Source: Rhizaria sp. SCN 62-66
Lineage: Eukaryota > Rhizaria, unplaced
NCBI GenBank assembly: GCA_001724265.1
Contig: MEDY01000073.1
Span: 1 to 64,000, forward strand
Reading direction: 5' to 3'
DNA: 64,000 nt
The stretch's first letter is position 1, and each line of letters begins with the position of its first letter. Both the position numbers and the translations under genes were made by a program. Below, piece by piece: positions 1-10,658 of this stretch. The notes beneath the pieces were generated by a model that made no database searches, was not told where the DNA came from, and saw only the letters and a list, made by a program, of their open reading frames with translations.

Positions 1-1
1 G

Positions 2-202
2 CGCTCCCGTATCAACCCCCGCCACATCCAGCTCGCGGTCGGCAACGATGAGGAGCTCCGCAAGCTGCTCGGCTCTGCCACCATCGCCTCCGGTGGTGTT
101 CTCCCCCACATCGAGGAGGCTCTCCTCCCCAAGTCCAAGAAGGCCAAGGCCCCTAAGGCTGAGGGCAAGAAGGACAAGAAGGTCGGCTCCCAGTCCTACT
201 AA
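2..202 (+). CDS. H2A: Histone H2A, 3' end (5' partial)
   Basis: The first 67 codons visible (frame from base 2, stop TAA at 200-202) encode the end of the H2A histone fold and the C-terminal tail. The diagnostic stretch reads [19 protein letters not shown], followed by [18 protein letters not shown], which is the H2A docking region and αC. H2A pairs with H2B in the nucleosome. The tail is Lys-rich and ends in SQSY. This recalls the H2A.X SQ(E/D)-aromatic ending, but has Ser where the acidic residue is expected. No metazoan-type histone 3' stem-loop is seen after the stop. A possible poly(A) signal AATAAA lies at 382-387. The N-terminal part and the start lie left of the window. Confidence 0.93.
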   Translation, partial: RSRINPRHIQLAVGNDEELRKLLGSATIASGGVLPHIEEALLPKSKKAKAPKAEGKKDKKVGSQSY

Positions 203-730
203 GCGCTCCTCCCGGTACAATTACATGGGGGCGATATGCTTTGCTTTGATCTGTGGTTGCACGTAACCTCATAATCAGTCCTTGTGACCACAACAAAATT
301 ACAAAACAACAACAAAACAATTAAAAACAAAACTCTGGCGTTTTTCAACGCCTCCCAATCTCAATCAAAACTCATCAACCTAATAAATTCTAGTACATGT
401 ATATGAATTGTTGAATATGAATTGTTGTGTACATTTTTTGTATTTTTGACCGTAGTTGTTGATGTCACGAATAGTACATGTAGTATATGCTAAATGCTTG
501 CGGTCCTCCGTGTATTCTGGCGCAGCGTCACCGCAAAGTCGATGTTTATGAAGTTGTGATTCAATCAAATAACATGAAGAATACAGATATCCAATGTCTA
601 GGTAAAATGTATTTCTGGCCTTGCAGTGACTTAGCACTGCAAGCGCGCTCTGAATATTAATAATAAGTACTACCAATGCCAGTGTTAGTTTGGAGGCGTC
701 ACGACACAATGAACAAGAAGAAATTCTCTC
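203..730. other. Convergent 3' spacer (H2A / SUMO-ligase-like gene)
   Basis: AT-rich spacer holding the 3' UTRs of two convergent genes. AATAAA at 382-387 could serve the H2A mRNA. Short ORFs here have AT-rich codons and no recognisable domain. I see no RNA gene. Confidence 0.6.
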
Positions 731-3700
731 TTAATCCAGTTCGATAGGTTCCGCATCCGTGCCGGCGCCAAACACCGGCGCTGCAGCGGGCGCGGCGGAG
801 GCAGAGGCAGTCCTCGCAGCCGTTGTCGCTGGAGCTGCTGCAGTCGTTGCCGCGGACACCGCTCTGGCCTGCTGCTGCTGCTGTTGCTGCTGTTGCTGTT
901 GCGACTGCTGCTGCGGTTGCTGTTGTTGTTGGCCCGCGGGCGCGGGCAGCTGCACCTCGGTCTTCGCTGTGACGGCGTCGGCAGCCGCGGCAGTCGCTGT
1001 CGCGGCCTTCTTGGCGGGCGGCGGCGGCGGCGCTTGGTCGTCGTCGTCACTCAGGCACATCACGCTGTCGTCGTCGCTGTCCGCCGCCGCGGCCGCCGCC
1101 GCACCGCCGCTGCCGGCCTTGGCTGCCGCAGCGTCCGCCTTCGCCTTGGCCTTTGCCTTGGCCGCGGTCTCCGCCTCGGCGGCGGCGATGGCTGTGGCGA
1201 GGTTGGTGGCGGCCGTGTTGAGCTCGGCGACGGTGCGCGCCAGCAGTGCGAGCACGATGGCGATCTCGCTGGCCTGCTCCACGCCGCCGATGGCGGCCAC
1301 GGCCGCCGTCTGCGAGGGCGGGATGGGCGCGCCCGTGGCCTGGTCGTAAGCCATATACGGCCCGGGTCCGAAGGCGCGCACGAGCGAGACGGACTCGGGG
1401 TAGGAGCGGAGCGCGATATGCACGCGCTCCGACACGGCCAGCTCGTCCACAAGCACCGTGCGGTTGCAGAAGTGGCACTGCGACACGTTGTTGGCGAACG
1501 TCAGGAACGACGACAGGTCCATGCACGCCACGTGCTTGCACTGCGAACCGCGCACGGGGACCTTGATACGCGCCAGCGACATGGGGCACGTGAGCACGAC
1601 GTTGACGGGCTCGTCCGAGACGACGAGGTCGTCGTCGTCGCCGCGATTGCGCGTCGCCAGCCGCGGCCCGCCCGCCGCCCCGTTCGACGCCGATCTGCCC
1701 CCGCCGCCGCCACCGCCGCCGTTGGCCTGCTCCTGCTCGAGCGCGAGCGCGGCGAAAACCTCTTTGTGGGCGCGCAGTTCGCGGACGAAGGCCGGGTTGG
1801 CCCGCAGCGCCTGCGCCACGGCGCCCATGCCCGCTGCCGCCGCCGCCTCGCTCACGGGCGCGCCGGGGCTGGCGTTTGCGGGGGAGGTTTTGTTGCCCTC
1901 TGAGTCGACGAGTCCGGCGGCGATGGCTTCGGCCTCGGCGGGCGAGGCTGCCGCGTTGCAGCGCGCGGCAACAGCGGCGACGGCGGCCGCGACCTCATAG
2001 ACCGAGTATTTGCGCTGGCCAACGACGCGCGCGTCCAGGGCGCGCCAGATGCGACACGACGTCTTATGCTTCGCCCAGTGCTCCACCTACGCCGATTGAA
2101 AAAGAAGAAACGATCATTTGAAGCGGGCATGAATGTAAGATATGATATGTTATTCACAAAAAAATTATATTAGTTCGTGTACAATACATACGTGCTTGTT
2201 GAATTAAATGCTAGCAGGATGGTGATTGATGTCGTACCTGGTGCTCGCGGCCGCAGTACCACTCGAAGCGGCAGGTGGAGCAGCGCTGCACGTCGGGGCT
2301 GCCGCAGACAGAGCACTGCACGGGCTCGTGTACCGACGCGTGGCACCGCGCGAACTCGAGCCCGTGGATGCCGCCAGGGACCTTGGTGATGTCGGCGCGT
2401 GCGAGCGCGGCCGCGACGGCAGGGTACCCGTCCGGCTTGAACACGTCGACGACCCGGGCGGTCTGCTCGTTCACCATCTGGCGGATCTCGCGCGTGTACG
2501 CCAGCCCCGGGTCCACGTCGACCCAGGGAAGCGCCTTGATGCGGTCCGCCACCTGCTGCGGCGTGCACACGCGCATCTTCTCGATCAGCACGCAGCACAT
2601 CCATGGGTCCGGCGACAGGTCGTTGCGCTTGATGGCGAATTCGAGGTTGCTGACGAAGTCCTCTGGCCGCGCCGCGCCGGGCGTCGTCGTGTTGGCGGGC
2701 AGGCGCAGGTACTCGGTCAGGTCCACGCCGTCGAGCAGCGGGTAGCACTGCTTCGTGTGGCTGTTGCTCAGCACCTTCTGGTACGCCGTGAGGTCGAACT
2801 TGGGGTAGAGCGCGTGCGGGATGCCCGCCGCGGCAGGGAACGACAGCGGCTCGGGCCGGTACGGCACGCCGCGCCGCGTGTGCGCCGCCTCGCGCTCGCG
2901 CTCGCGCGCGTCGTGCGCGGCCTGCGCGTCGGCGCGCTCCTTGGCCGTCGCCGTGGGCGCCACCCAGGCGTGGAACATCGTCTCAAAGGGCTGCGCCTGG
3001 CAGTTACGCAGGAAGGCGCGCCACCCTTCTGGCAGAGGGCCCGCGGGCCGAAGCCCGAAGGTGACGCGCGTGTCGTCGGAGCGCACCTTGGCCTGCATCT
3101 CGGCCTTAGTCTCGAGCGCGCGGCGCACGCCGACAAGGCGCGCAATGACGACCTCGCCCTCCTGCAGCGGCAGGCAGTTGACGCGCTTGAACATGGCGCG
3201 CCACGTGCGCGTGGTGACGCCTGTCGAGAGCCCGTCGGCCGTGACGCCCGTGTCCTCCTCGCGCGGCACGAACGGCGTGAAGGCCAGCGTCTCCAAGTAT
3301 TGCATCGTCGGCCGGCACGCGGCGCGCACCTTGCGCAGCGCGCTCACGTGCTGTCCCACGCTCAGCAGCGTCCGGCTGTCGTAGCCGCCTAAGTACTGCC
3401 CGTGGAAGCTCTCGCTCGGCGCGGGAAAGCTCGACGTCGCAAACGGCAGCGCGTCCGCGGGCGGCAGCGGCATCAGCAGCGCGCGTTCCTCGGGGGAAAG
3501 GTCCGGGTTGTCAACCTCGGCCACTTCCCCGCCCGCTCCTGAGGCCGCTGCGACAGCGGCGACGGCGACAGGTGCGGCGGCGGCGGCGCGCGCACCCGCC
3601 TGCTGCTGCTGCTGCTGCTGGGTCCGGTGCTGCGCAATGAGGCTGTCGTAGACGGAGGTCTTGAGGTGCGCGGGCGCGTTGACGTAGGCGGCGGCGGCCT

Positions 3701-3829
3701 GGCTGCCGACCGACTGGCACAACGACGCGTACCTCCGCTGGTCCAGCTCTGCCGCGGCCGCCGCCGGGCCCTGCAGCTGCTGCGCTTGCTGCTGCTGCTG
3801 CTGCTGCTGGAACTGGTACTGCGGCTGCT

Positions 3830-3863
<34 letters not shown>

Positions 3864-4277
3864 GAACTGGCCCTCGCGCGGCGGAAACATGGCGCCGGCA
3901 GCCTGCTGGTACTGGAACTGCGGCGGCTGCTGCTGCGCGCGGTGGCCGTTAAGGGCGGCGTCGCCGGCCTGCACGAAGGTCGTCGCGGCAATCACGGTGG
4001 GGTCCGAGGCGAACATGTGCTTGTTTGGTGACACGCTCTGGATGGCGTTGACCACGCGGTGGATCAGCGTCTCCTTGTTCGCCACGCTCAGTCCCACCGT
4101 GATGAGTCCGCGCGAGCGGAGCAGCTTCCCCAGCGCCGTGAGGTCGTCTTTGCGGAACGACGGGAGCACGCCCGGGCGCAGACTCTGCGCGTCGTAGACG
4201 TGGTAGCTGTTGAGGTTGGGCACCGCCGCCGCGATGGCAGCGAAGAGGTCCGCCGACACCCACGCGATTGGGTTCAT
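731..4277 (-). CDS. PIAS/Siz-like SUMO E3 ligase with an inserted MYND zinc finger
   Basis: Two exons (4277-2238 and 2086-731) joined by a GTACGA...TAG intron give about 1131 residues. In order: a SAP-like helix pair (about residues 44-80, with LTALGKLLRSRGL); a long Gln-rich linker; a region resembling the PINIT domain (about 280-600, ending near PWMCCVLIEKMRV); a MYND finger (about 650-695), C-x2-C...C-x2-C...YC-x3-H then H...C; an SP-RING/Miz finger (about 845-892, CPMSLARIKVPVRG then CKHVACMD and CHFC); and acidic SUMO-interaction-like motifs (SVMCLSDDDD, and EPIELD at the C-terminus). SAP, PINIT, SP-RING and SIM are the family order of nuclear SUMO E3 ligases that carry SUMO from Ubc9 to chromatin proteins. 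The MYND finger between PINIT and SP-RING is not part of the canonical layout. The intron cuts the MYND finger, so ORF scans show two separate genes. SP-RING and MYND are certain; SAP and PINIT are by similarity of pattern. Confidence 0.85.
3778..3864 (-). repeat. CAG-type trinucleotide tract encoding poly-Gln
   Basis: Imperfect CTG/TTG repeats (CAG/CAA on the coding strand) encode two Gln runs in the linker of the SUMO-ligase-like protein. A second tract near 869-932 encodes another Gln run close to its C-terminus. Length polymorphism is likely. Confidence 0.8.
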
Positions 4278-5373
4278 TTCGCGGACTGACGCGTTCCGAG
4301 TTGCAAGGTGTGGTGGCTCAACAACTGCTGTATGTCTGATAGGTGTGTATGCGGGTTGCTGGAGAGAAGCTGCTGATGCAAGGGAGCAGGAGAGTGGACA
4401 AGGTCGTCAATGAATGTGAGGGGTGAGTGAGGACCAAGATGATGATGGATGTGGGTTCAAACATCACTCTCAGAAAATGTAAAATAAACAACATATATAA
4501 CACACAGCATAGTAGTTAGAAACAACAATCAAATGAACGCACAAAGATAGTTTACGGATGGGTTCAAAACGCGAGGAGCGCGGACTTGGTACCCCCCGCT
4601 GCGAACCACACTGGGCGCGCAGTCCCGTGCGGCCGAGAAGGCAAGGTTCAAAACACCAACTTATAGATAGCTTAACAAAAGTCTAGGAAGATGAGCCTAC
4701 GATATAGTCTACATCACAGCGGAAACAATGACATATTTTGTCTATGCCGTAATGAGCGTTTATTGAGACACATATACTGGTTGCCGAAGTTCAGGGTTGT
4801 GAGTCGAGTCAAGTGCTTGACATGCAGAAAAGACGCGACATATGCACCTAGATAAGATATTACAAGTTAAAAGCACCGACAGCACGCCAGCATTACACGC
4901 ATGGTATCCTCATAGCAATGACGAGTTGTCGCATGACCTTGTTGACATCATACACTGCTGCCTGGGAAACTGCGACACCCACTTGACGCCAACTCGAGAG
5001 CACGATCCAATGACAGTCATCTTACGATACATCCAAGGCTTCAGATTACACAATTTCAGGAGAATGTACTAAACACACAGGTTCACTAGAATTCACCACG
5101 GCTCAGCGAGTGAATGCCTTTAGCCAGGTTTGATCGAATCGTGTGATTCTTATCGGGTGCTGTAGCTTCCCGAACTTCCGTTGCAGCCGCAGAGAACTGG
5201 CGTACAAAATGCTTCGGAATTTGTAAAGATATCCTTCCACTGTCCGTCAGTGACAAAGTGAGCCTGCGATATCACACTGTCTTGCTGCGAAGCTTACGTA
5301 CTGTTTATTAAATTCTCATATGATCACTTTAACACTCTCTATCCCTCACCCTGCTCCTCCCTGCAGTGCCCCG
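4278..5373. promoter_or_regulatory. Divergent intergenic region (SUMO-ligase-like gene / TTC27)
   Basis: About 1.1 kb between two divergently transcribed genes, mostly AT-rich, so it should hold both promoters. It contains a short GC-rich island bounded by a perfect 10-bp direct repeat, GGTTCAAAAC at 4561-4570 and 4645-4654. Just before the TTC27 start there is a pyrimidine tract ending in CTGCAG (5361-5366) that looks like a splice acceptor, so a 5' UTR intron is possible. I see no tRNA fold or known snRNA. Confidence 0.5.
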
Positions 5374-8300
5374 ATGCCGCTCCCGACTGCGACTTCGTGC
5401 GCACTGCCCAACCGCGGCGCCATCGTCACCGCGGGCGACCGCCACCGCTGGCTCAACGCCGTGCTTGAGGCCCAGATTGCCGGCGAGGCCTACGCCTCCG
5501 TGGCGCGCTCTCTCATCGCGGCCGCCACTGCGACGGCCGGGTCGCTGCAGGAGTCGTTTGTGCCCGCGGCGCTGTCTGCGCTGGTGTCGGGCGACTACCT
5601 CGGCGTCGTCTCGGACGCCAGCCCCACGCTCTGCGCCAGCCTGCTCTCCGTTGTTTCCGCAGTGCTCCGCAACAAGACCAGCAAGCACACCGGCGCCGCT
5701 GCCGCTGCTGCTGGCGCTGCTGCTGGCGTGGAGCCCGCGCAGTGGTACGACGCGCTCACGCTCGCCATCACTGCCTGGATCACCAACAGCACCAGCGCCG
5801 ACACCACCGCCAACCCTGCGACCCCCGCCAGCACTGCGACCGCTAGCGCTCGCCCCGACGCGATGAGCGCGCTGGAGGAGCGCGACACGTTCGCCCTGCT
5901 CTGCGGCGTGGCGTTCCTCAGCGCCTACACGCAGGTCAACACCGCGGGCATCCCCCTGGCCCGCTCTCTGCCCGCCACCACAGACTCTGCCACCGCTGCG
6001 TCCGCTGCTGCGCCTGCTGCTGTGCCCGCGCACATCGCGCTGCTCGAGGGCTTCGTGCTGTCGCCGCCGGCCCGCGTGCGCGCCGCGCTGCCCGCGGCGC
6101 TGCGGCTTAACGGCGAGGACGCGTACCCGTGCCTGCACTACCCGCTGCTGCTGCTGCTGGCGCGCGCGCTGCTCACGGGCGTCTACGACCGCCGCCACGC
6201 GCGCCCCCCCACGTCCTTCGCGCTGCCCGCCGCGCGGCTGTGGGCGCTGCGCGCGCTCGCCGCGCACCACGCCGCGCTGCTCGACAACACGGCCAGCCTG
6301 GCCGAGGCCGCCAAGGTCGTCTTCCGCGACCTTGAGGTCGGCTACAGGCTCGGCGCCTTCAAAGCTGTGCGCGCGTTCCCGACCGTCGTGAGCGATAAGG
6401 ACCACTTCAGCGACACCGAGGCCGACACGGACGCGTCCGCGCCCGCCTCGGACGCCTCGGATGCGGACTCGGCCACTGGCTCCGACTCGGACGCCGGCGC
6501 GCCCGGCGGCGGCGACGACGGCGACGACGACGACGAGGGCGTCGAGGACGGCGAGGGCGGCAAGACGGCGGGCGGCGCGACGCGCCTGGTCAGCGCGGGC
6601 ATGGTGCCAAGCGCCACCGCGGCCGCGGGCTACCAGATGCCGCTGCCACCGCTGCCCGCGCCGCCCGCGCCGCTGCCGGCTCCCGCGCCCGGCACCGCCG
6701 CGGGCGGGCATTGGCACCCCCTCACGGCCGCCGCCGACGCCACAGTGAGCGCGGATGCGAGCGCGAGCGCGAACGCGAGTGCGTGCGGCGCTGCCGGCGC
6801 CGGCGGCGCGCTGGTGGCGGCCCCGGTGCTGCGCGCGCTGCGGCGCACGGTGCGCGCGTCGGTGTGCCTCGAGGCGGCGGCGATGGCGCGGCACTACTGG
6901 CAGTTCGCGCTGGCCAAGCGGCTGCTGGCGGCGGGCGTGGCTGCCAGCGGTTGCGCGGCGCGGTTGACGGGCGCGATGGGAGTGCGCACGCGCTACCAGC
7001 AGGACGCTAAGGCGCAGCTCATGCTCGTCGGCGCCACGGAGGCCGCCATGCTCACAGTCACTACCGCCGCCGCCGCCGCCGGCAGCGTCAGCACGAGCGC
7101 GAGCTGCGCGAGTGCGAGTTCGTGCGGAAACACTGTCAAGGTGACGCCCGCGGGCGCGATCGCGAAGACCATCGCCAAGACCTACCTTAAGTCCATCAAC
7201 AGCAACGACGGCGACAATAGCACGGCGACCGGGGCGTTGACCTTCGACCGCCCCGACGACGGGAGCTCTCTGGACGGCACCTACATCGCCGAGTCGCCCA
7301 TCGACGCTTATGACAATACGCTGCTGCTGCTGCCCGCCGTCGACGCCTCGACCGCGGGCTCGGCCGTGCCGCTGCTGCCTGCGGCCGCGCGCGCGACGGC
7401 GGCCGGCAACACCTTCAGCGCGCTGGGTCAGGCGGCGGCGCTGGCGTTCGCAGAGCACATTCAGGCCGCGCAGGCCGTGGGCGAGATCGCGACGCAGGAG
7501 GTGCTGGCGTACGTGTACGCGCCGCTCACGCAGGAGGCCCGCCACGGCGGCTACGACGACACGCTCAAGACGGAGCCCGTGGCCGCCGGCGCGGACGGCG
7601 CTGCGAGCGCGGACGGCGCGGAGACCAGGGTGCTCACGGCCGCAGAGGAGGACGCGCGCAAGCTCAAGCAGGCGCAGACCGCCGACGCGAACGCCGAAAC
7701 CAGTGCTGCCGCAACCGAGACTGTTTCTCCGACTGCGCACCAGGTCGAGGAGGAGCTGCCCGTGCTGGGGCTGCCGACGACCGTGGGCGTGACCGTGAGC
7801 AGCACGGGATCCCTCGCGCGCGACGCGCTGCTCACGCGCCCCTCGTGGGCCACGCACCTGCTGTGTCTGTACCAGCGCTCGCGGCTCGAGATCGGCGACT
7901 TCCGCCGCCAGATCCGCTCTTTCGCGCAGTTCGAGCTCATGGGCCACCTGTACCCGCCGTCGCTCGCGGCGCTGGCCCCAGCGCGCCTGCCGTGCCGCGC
8001 CCCGCGCACGCTGTCGGACGGGCGGCCGAACCCGTTGCACGCGCCGCACCTGGCTCCCGCGGCGCGCGCGGCCTCCCTGTCGCTGGTGCGCTGGCGCATG
8101 TCCGGACTCTTCACCTCGATGCTGCCACCCTGGTGGCTCACGCGCCGCGGCTTCGCAGACATCGCCATCAAGGCACAGCTGCGGCAGACCGCGCTCGACG
8201 CCTTCGTTCAGATCGGGCTCTGGGAGGCCGTCGTGGAGACGTATATCCAGCTCGGCCGTAACGCGCAGGCCGAGGAGCTCGTGCGCGCGCGGCTCCCCGG

Positions 8301-10464
8301 CAAGGGTTATCTCGCCGAGGCCGAGCCCATCAACAACATCGGCACCGAGCCGCCCTCGGCCGACGCCGACGCAGATGTGAACGATGGTGCTTGCGCCACG
8401 CCTGAGGCCGCTGGTAACGACGATGAGGACGACGACGAGGTCGCCGCGGTGACCACAGAGGACGTACTGGAGAGCGAGCAGCCGCTGACGAACGCGCAAC
8501 ACGCGCTGGCGACGGACGCCGTCGTGCGCTCGCGGTTTAGCATCATGGCCGGCGACTCCGTCTCGCTGCAGAAGCGCGGGCTTGATCTCCCGCAGTACAA
8601 GCTGTGGGCGCTGCTGGGCGACCTGCGGCGCGACCCGGCCTACTACGCGCGCTCCTGGGCCGAGTCGGGCGCCTCGTACCCGCGCGCGCAGCGCTCGCTG
8701 GGCTCCATGGCCATGGCCGCGCGCCGCTTCCAGGCCGCGCACGACCACTTCGTGCTGGCGCTCGAGATCAACCCCGCCAACGCGGAGATCTGGTTTGCGG
8801 CGGGCGCGTGCTGCATGGAGCTGCGGCAGTGGGACGGCGCGATCCGCTGCTTCACGGCGACCGTCAACACCAAGCCGACGTACCCCGACGGGTGGAACAA
8901 CCTCGCCGCGGCGCACATAAATCAGGGCAACAAGCGCTCGGCCTTCGCGGCGCTGGAGCACACGGTGCGGCTGAACCGCAAGTCGTGGAAGGTGTGGGAG
9001 AATTACCTGCACTGCGCGCTGGACCTGCGCAAGTACCAGGCGGCTGCGGCGGCCATGTCGGCGCTGGCGGACCTGCGCGGGACCACGGACGCGGGCACGC
9101 TGCTCCCGGTCCAGTTCTCGGGCCACCAGGCGCAGCTGCACATGATGGCGCTGGGCGAGCTCACGCGCGCCGCCGTCGCCGACGCCAAGGAGGCCTTTGC
9201 CAAGAACGTCGCCAGCAAGCACAGCGCGGCCGCGGCCGGCGCGGGTGCGGCTGCGGCTGCGGCCGAGTTCGACGGCAGCGCGATGGCGGTGTCGTTCCTC
9301 TCGCACAAGCTCATCGAGGTCCTGGTCAAGTTCGAGGGCATCTCCGCCTCGGTGGCCGCGCAGGAGTCGAACCTGGGCGGGCGCAAGCGCGGTGGCGGCG
9401 AGGCGGCGGGCGCGGGCAACAGCATTACGGCGCTGCTCGACGTGCGGCGCCGCGCGAACCGCGACAAGCTGGCGGCGCTGCAACAGGCGCGCGCAGAGGC
9501 CGAGGCGCGCGGCGAGACCGTGCCCGCGGACCTGGCCGAGCAGATCTCGCGTCTGCAGGCCAAGGACGATGCATCCGAGGCGCCCTTCATGCCCGTCGCC
9601 GCGGCTGGCGCTGCCGGCGCTGCAACGGGCGACATCCACGGCAAGCTCGTCAACGTGTCGCAGCGCTCGCAGGACGAGTTCGCCGCCGCTGAGAAGCAGA
9701 AGCAGGACCAGCACGATGAGCGCGACGCCGACGGCGACGCAGAGACGGACAAGGACGAGGACGAGGAGGAGAACGACGTCGTCGGCGAGCTTGCCCCGCT
9801 CCCCTCGAAGTCTAGCCGCGCGGGCGCGACCGCGCCGGACGCGGACGAAAAGCTGCGCGTGCACGCGCTGCCCAGCGGGCTGTCCTCCGGCATGGCGCCC
9901 GCGAACGCGCCGCTGTTCACGTCGTTGGGCCAGCAGTACCAGTGCTTCATCCAGGACTGCCTGGCGCGCGTGTATGCGGGTGTGCAGCAGTACGCGCAGG
10001 CGGCGTTGTCGTGCGAGAAACGCGCCGCACTCTTCACCAAGTCGGGCTCGGGCTGGGAGGACAACGCCGACGCCGTTGAGGAGGCCGAGTCGGCCGTCAT
10101 CGAGGCCGTGCAGTACTACAAGCTCGCCTGCGACGTCGAGACGCACATCGCGGCGACCGCGGCAGCCGCGGAGACGCGCCAGCAGGCGACGGCGGCGGCG
10201 GCCGCGGCGGCCACGGCGGCGCGCCTGCTGACCTCGCGGCTGCACGGCATGTTCGACCTGGCGGCGCGGCAAGCCAAGAGCGCGCGCGCGGCGCAGGCGG
10301 CGGCGGCCATGACGGCCAAGCTCGCCTACATCGCAACCTGGGCCGCCTCGGTCGCCAGCAGCGGCGGCTCTGCGGAGGCCAGTACTGGTAAGTCGGTCGG
10401 GCCGAGCGCCGACGACGGCTACGGCGGTTATGGCGGCGACAGCGGCTACGACGACTGGCGGTAA
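5374..10464 (+). CDS. TTC27: TTC27-family tetratricopeptide repeat protein
   Basis: One long exon of about 1696 residues. The C-terminal half carries a run of TPRs (about residues 1070-1230) with the TTC27-type order: KLWALLGDLRRDPAYYARSW, then YPRAQRSLGSMA, then the repeat cores NPANAEIWFAAG and YPDGWNNLAAAHI and RKSWKVWENYL. TTC27/Emw1 proteins are conserved eukaryotic TPR proteins linked to assembly and cell-wall or ribosome-related roles; the exact biochemical role is unsettled. Length exceeds the usual 850-900 residues because of Ala-, Asp- and Ser-rich insertions in the N-terminal half. The ORF opens at 5320, but bases 5331-5366 look like a pyrimidine tract plus acceptor, so I start at the ATG at 5374 that follows it. 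The whole gene has an open antisense frame, which is a by-product of its GC-rich codon use. Confidence 0.85.
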   Translation: MPLPTATSCALPNRGAIVTAGDRHRWLNAVLEAQIAGEAYASVARSLIAAATATAGSLQESFVPAALSALVSGDYLGVVSDASPTLCASLLSVVSAVLRNKTSKHTGAAAAAAGAAAGVEPAQWYDALTLAITAWITNSTSADTTANPATPASTATASARPDAMSALEERDTFALLCGVAFLSAYTQVNTAGIPLARSLPATTDSATAASAAAPAAVPAHIALLEGFVLSPPARVRAALPAALRLNGEDAYPCLHYPLLLLLARALLTGVYDRRHARPPTSFALPAARLWALRALAAHHAALLDNTASLAEAAKVVFRDLEVGYRLGAFKAVRAFPTVVSDKDHFSDTEADTDASAPASDASDADSATGSDSDAGAPGGGDDGDDDDEGVEDGEGGKTAGGATRLVSAGMVPSATAAAGYQMPLPPLPAPPAPLPAPAPGTAAGGHWHPLTAAADATVSADASASANASACGAAGAGGALVAAPVLRALRRTVRASVCLEAAAMARHYWQFALAKRLLAAGVAASGCAARLTGAMGVRTRYQQDAKAQLMLVGATEAAMLTVTTAAAAAGSVSTSASCASASSCGNTVKVTPAGAIAKTIAKTYLKSINSNDGDNSTATGALTFDRPDDGSSLDGTYIAESPIDAYDNTLLLLPAVDASTAGSAVPLLPAAARATAAGNTFSALGQAAALAFAEHIQAAQAVGEIATQEVLAYVYAPLTQEARHGGYDDTLKTEPVAAGADGAASADGAETRVLTAAEEDARKLKQAQTADANAETSAAATETVSPTAHQVEEELPVLGLPTTVGVTVSSTGSLARDALLTRPSWATHLLCLYQRSRLEIGDFRRQIRSFAQFELMGHLYPPSLAALAPARLPCRAPRTLSDGRPNPLHAPHLAPAARAASLSLVRWRMSGLFTSMLPPWWLTRRGFADIAIKAQLRQTALDAFVQIGLWEAVVETYIQLGRNAQAEELVRARLPGKGYLAEAEPINNIGTEPPSADADADVNDGACATPEAAGNDDEDDDEVAAVTTEDVLESEQPLTNAQHALATDAVVRSRFSIMAGDSVSLQKRGLDLPQYKLWALLGDLRRDPAYYARSWAESGASYPRAQRSLGSMAMAARRFQAAHDHFVLALEINPANAEIWFAAGACCMELRQWDGAIRCFTATVNTKPTYPDGWNNLAAAHINQGNKRSAFAALEHTVRLNRKSWKVWENYLHCALDLRKYQAAAAAMSALADLRGTTDAGTLLPVQFSGHQAQLHMMALGELTRAAVADAKEAFAKNVASKHSAAAAGAGAAAAAAEFDGSAMAVSFLSHKLIEVLVKFEGISASVAAQESNLGGRKRGGGEAAGAGNSITALLDVRRRANRDKLAALQQARAEAEARGETVPADLAEQISRLQAKDDASEAPFMPVAAAGAAGAATGDIHGKLVNVSQRSQDEFAAAEKQKQDQHDERDADGDAETDKDEDEEENDVVGELAPLPSKSSRAGATAPDADEKLRVHALPSGLSSGMAPANAPLFTSLGQQYQCFIQDCLARVYAGVQQYAQAALSCEKRAALFTKSGSGWEDNADAVEEAESAVIEAVQYYKLACDVETHIAATAAAAETRQQATAAAAAAATAARLLTSRLHGMFDLAARQAKSARAAQAAAAMTAKLAYIATWAASVASSGGSAEASTGKSVGPSADDGYGGYGGDSGYDDWR

Positions 10465-10658
10465 ACCGACCGATGATTGGAAACTTGCGTGTGAAATAAT
10501 AACACAAAGTTTGACAACGTATATCGACATGTGTCGATCAATACAACATTGAGATTTATAATTCGATCATGATTTATTGTTTGCAAGTCTTGCGTTTGTC
10601 TATGTAACCAAGTAAATAATCATTTCTCTTCGCGTTGCGTAGCTCGGCAAGAGCGACT
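10465..10658. other. Short convergent 3' spacer (TTC27 / MFAP1)
   Basis: AT-rich 194-bp spacer with both 3' UTRs; nothing else seen. Confidence 0.5.

Noticed and set aside
203-300. Histone 3' stem-loop after H2A
   Set aside because: No six-base stem with a four-base loop of the metazoan type is present.
4561-4660. Possible tRNA ending in GGTTCAAAACACCA
   Set aside because: The T-arm stem does not pair and no anticodon or acceptor stem can be drawn.
4842-5072. 76-codon plus-strand ORF in the spacer
   Set aside because: No codon bias, no domain, isolated in a promoter region.
5329-10530. A 1733-residue open frame antisense to TTC27
   Set aside because: Arg/Gly/Ala-rich composition with no domain. 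Strong G/C at third positions in TTC27 removes antisense stop codons, so long shadow frames are expected.
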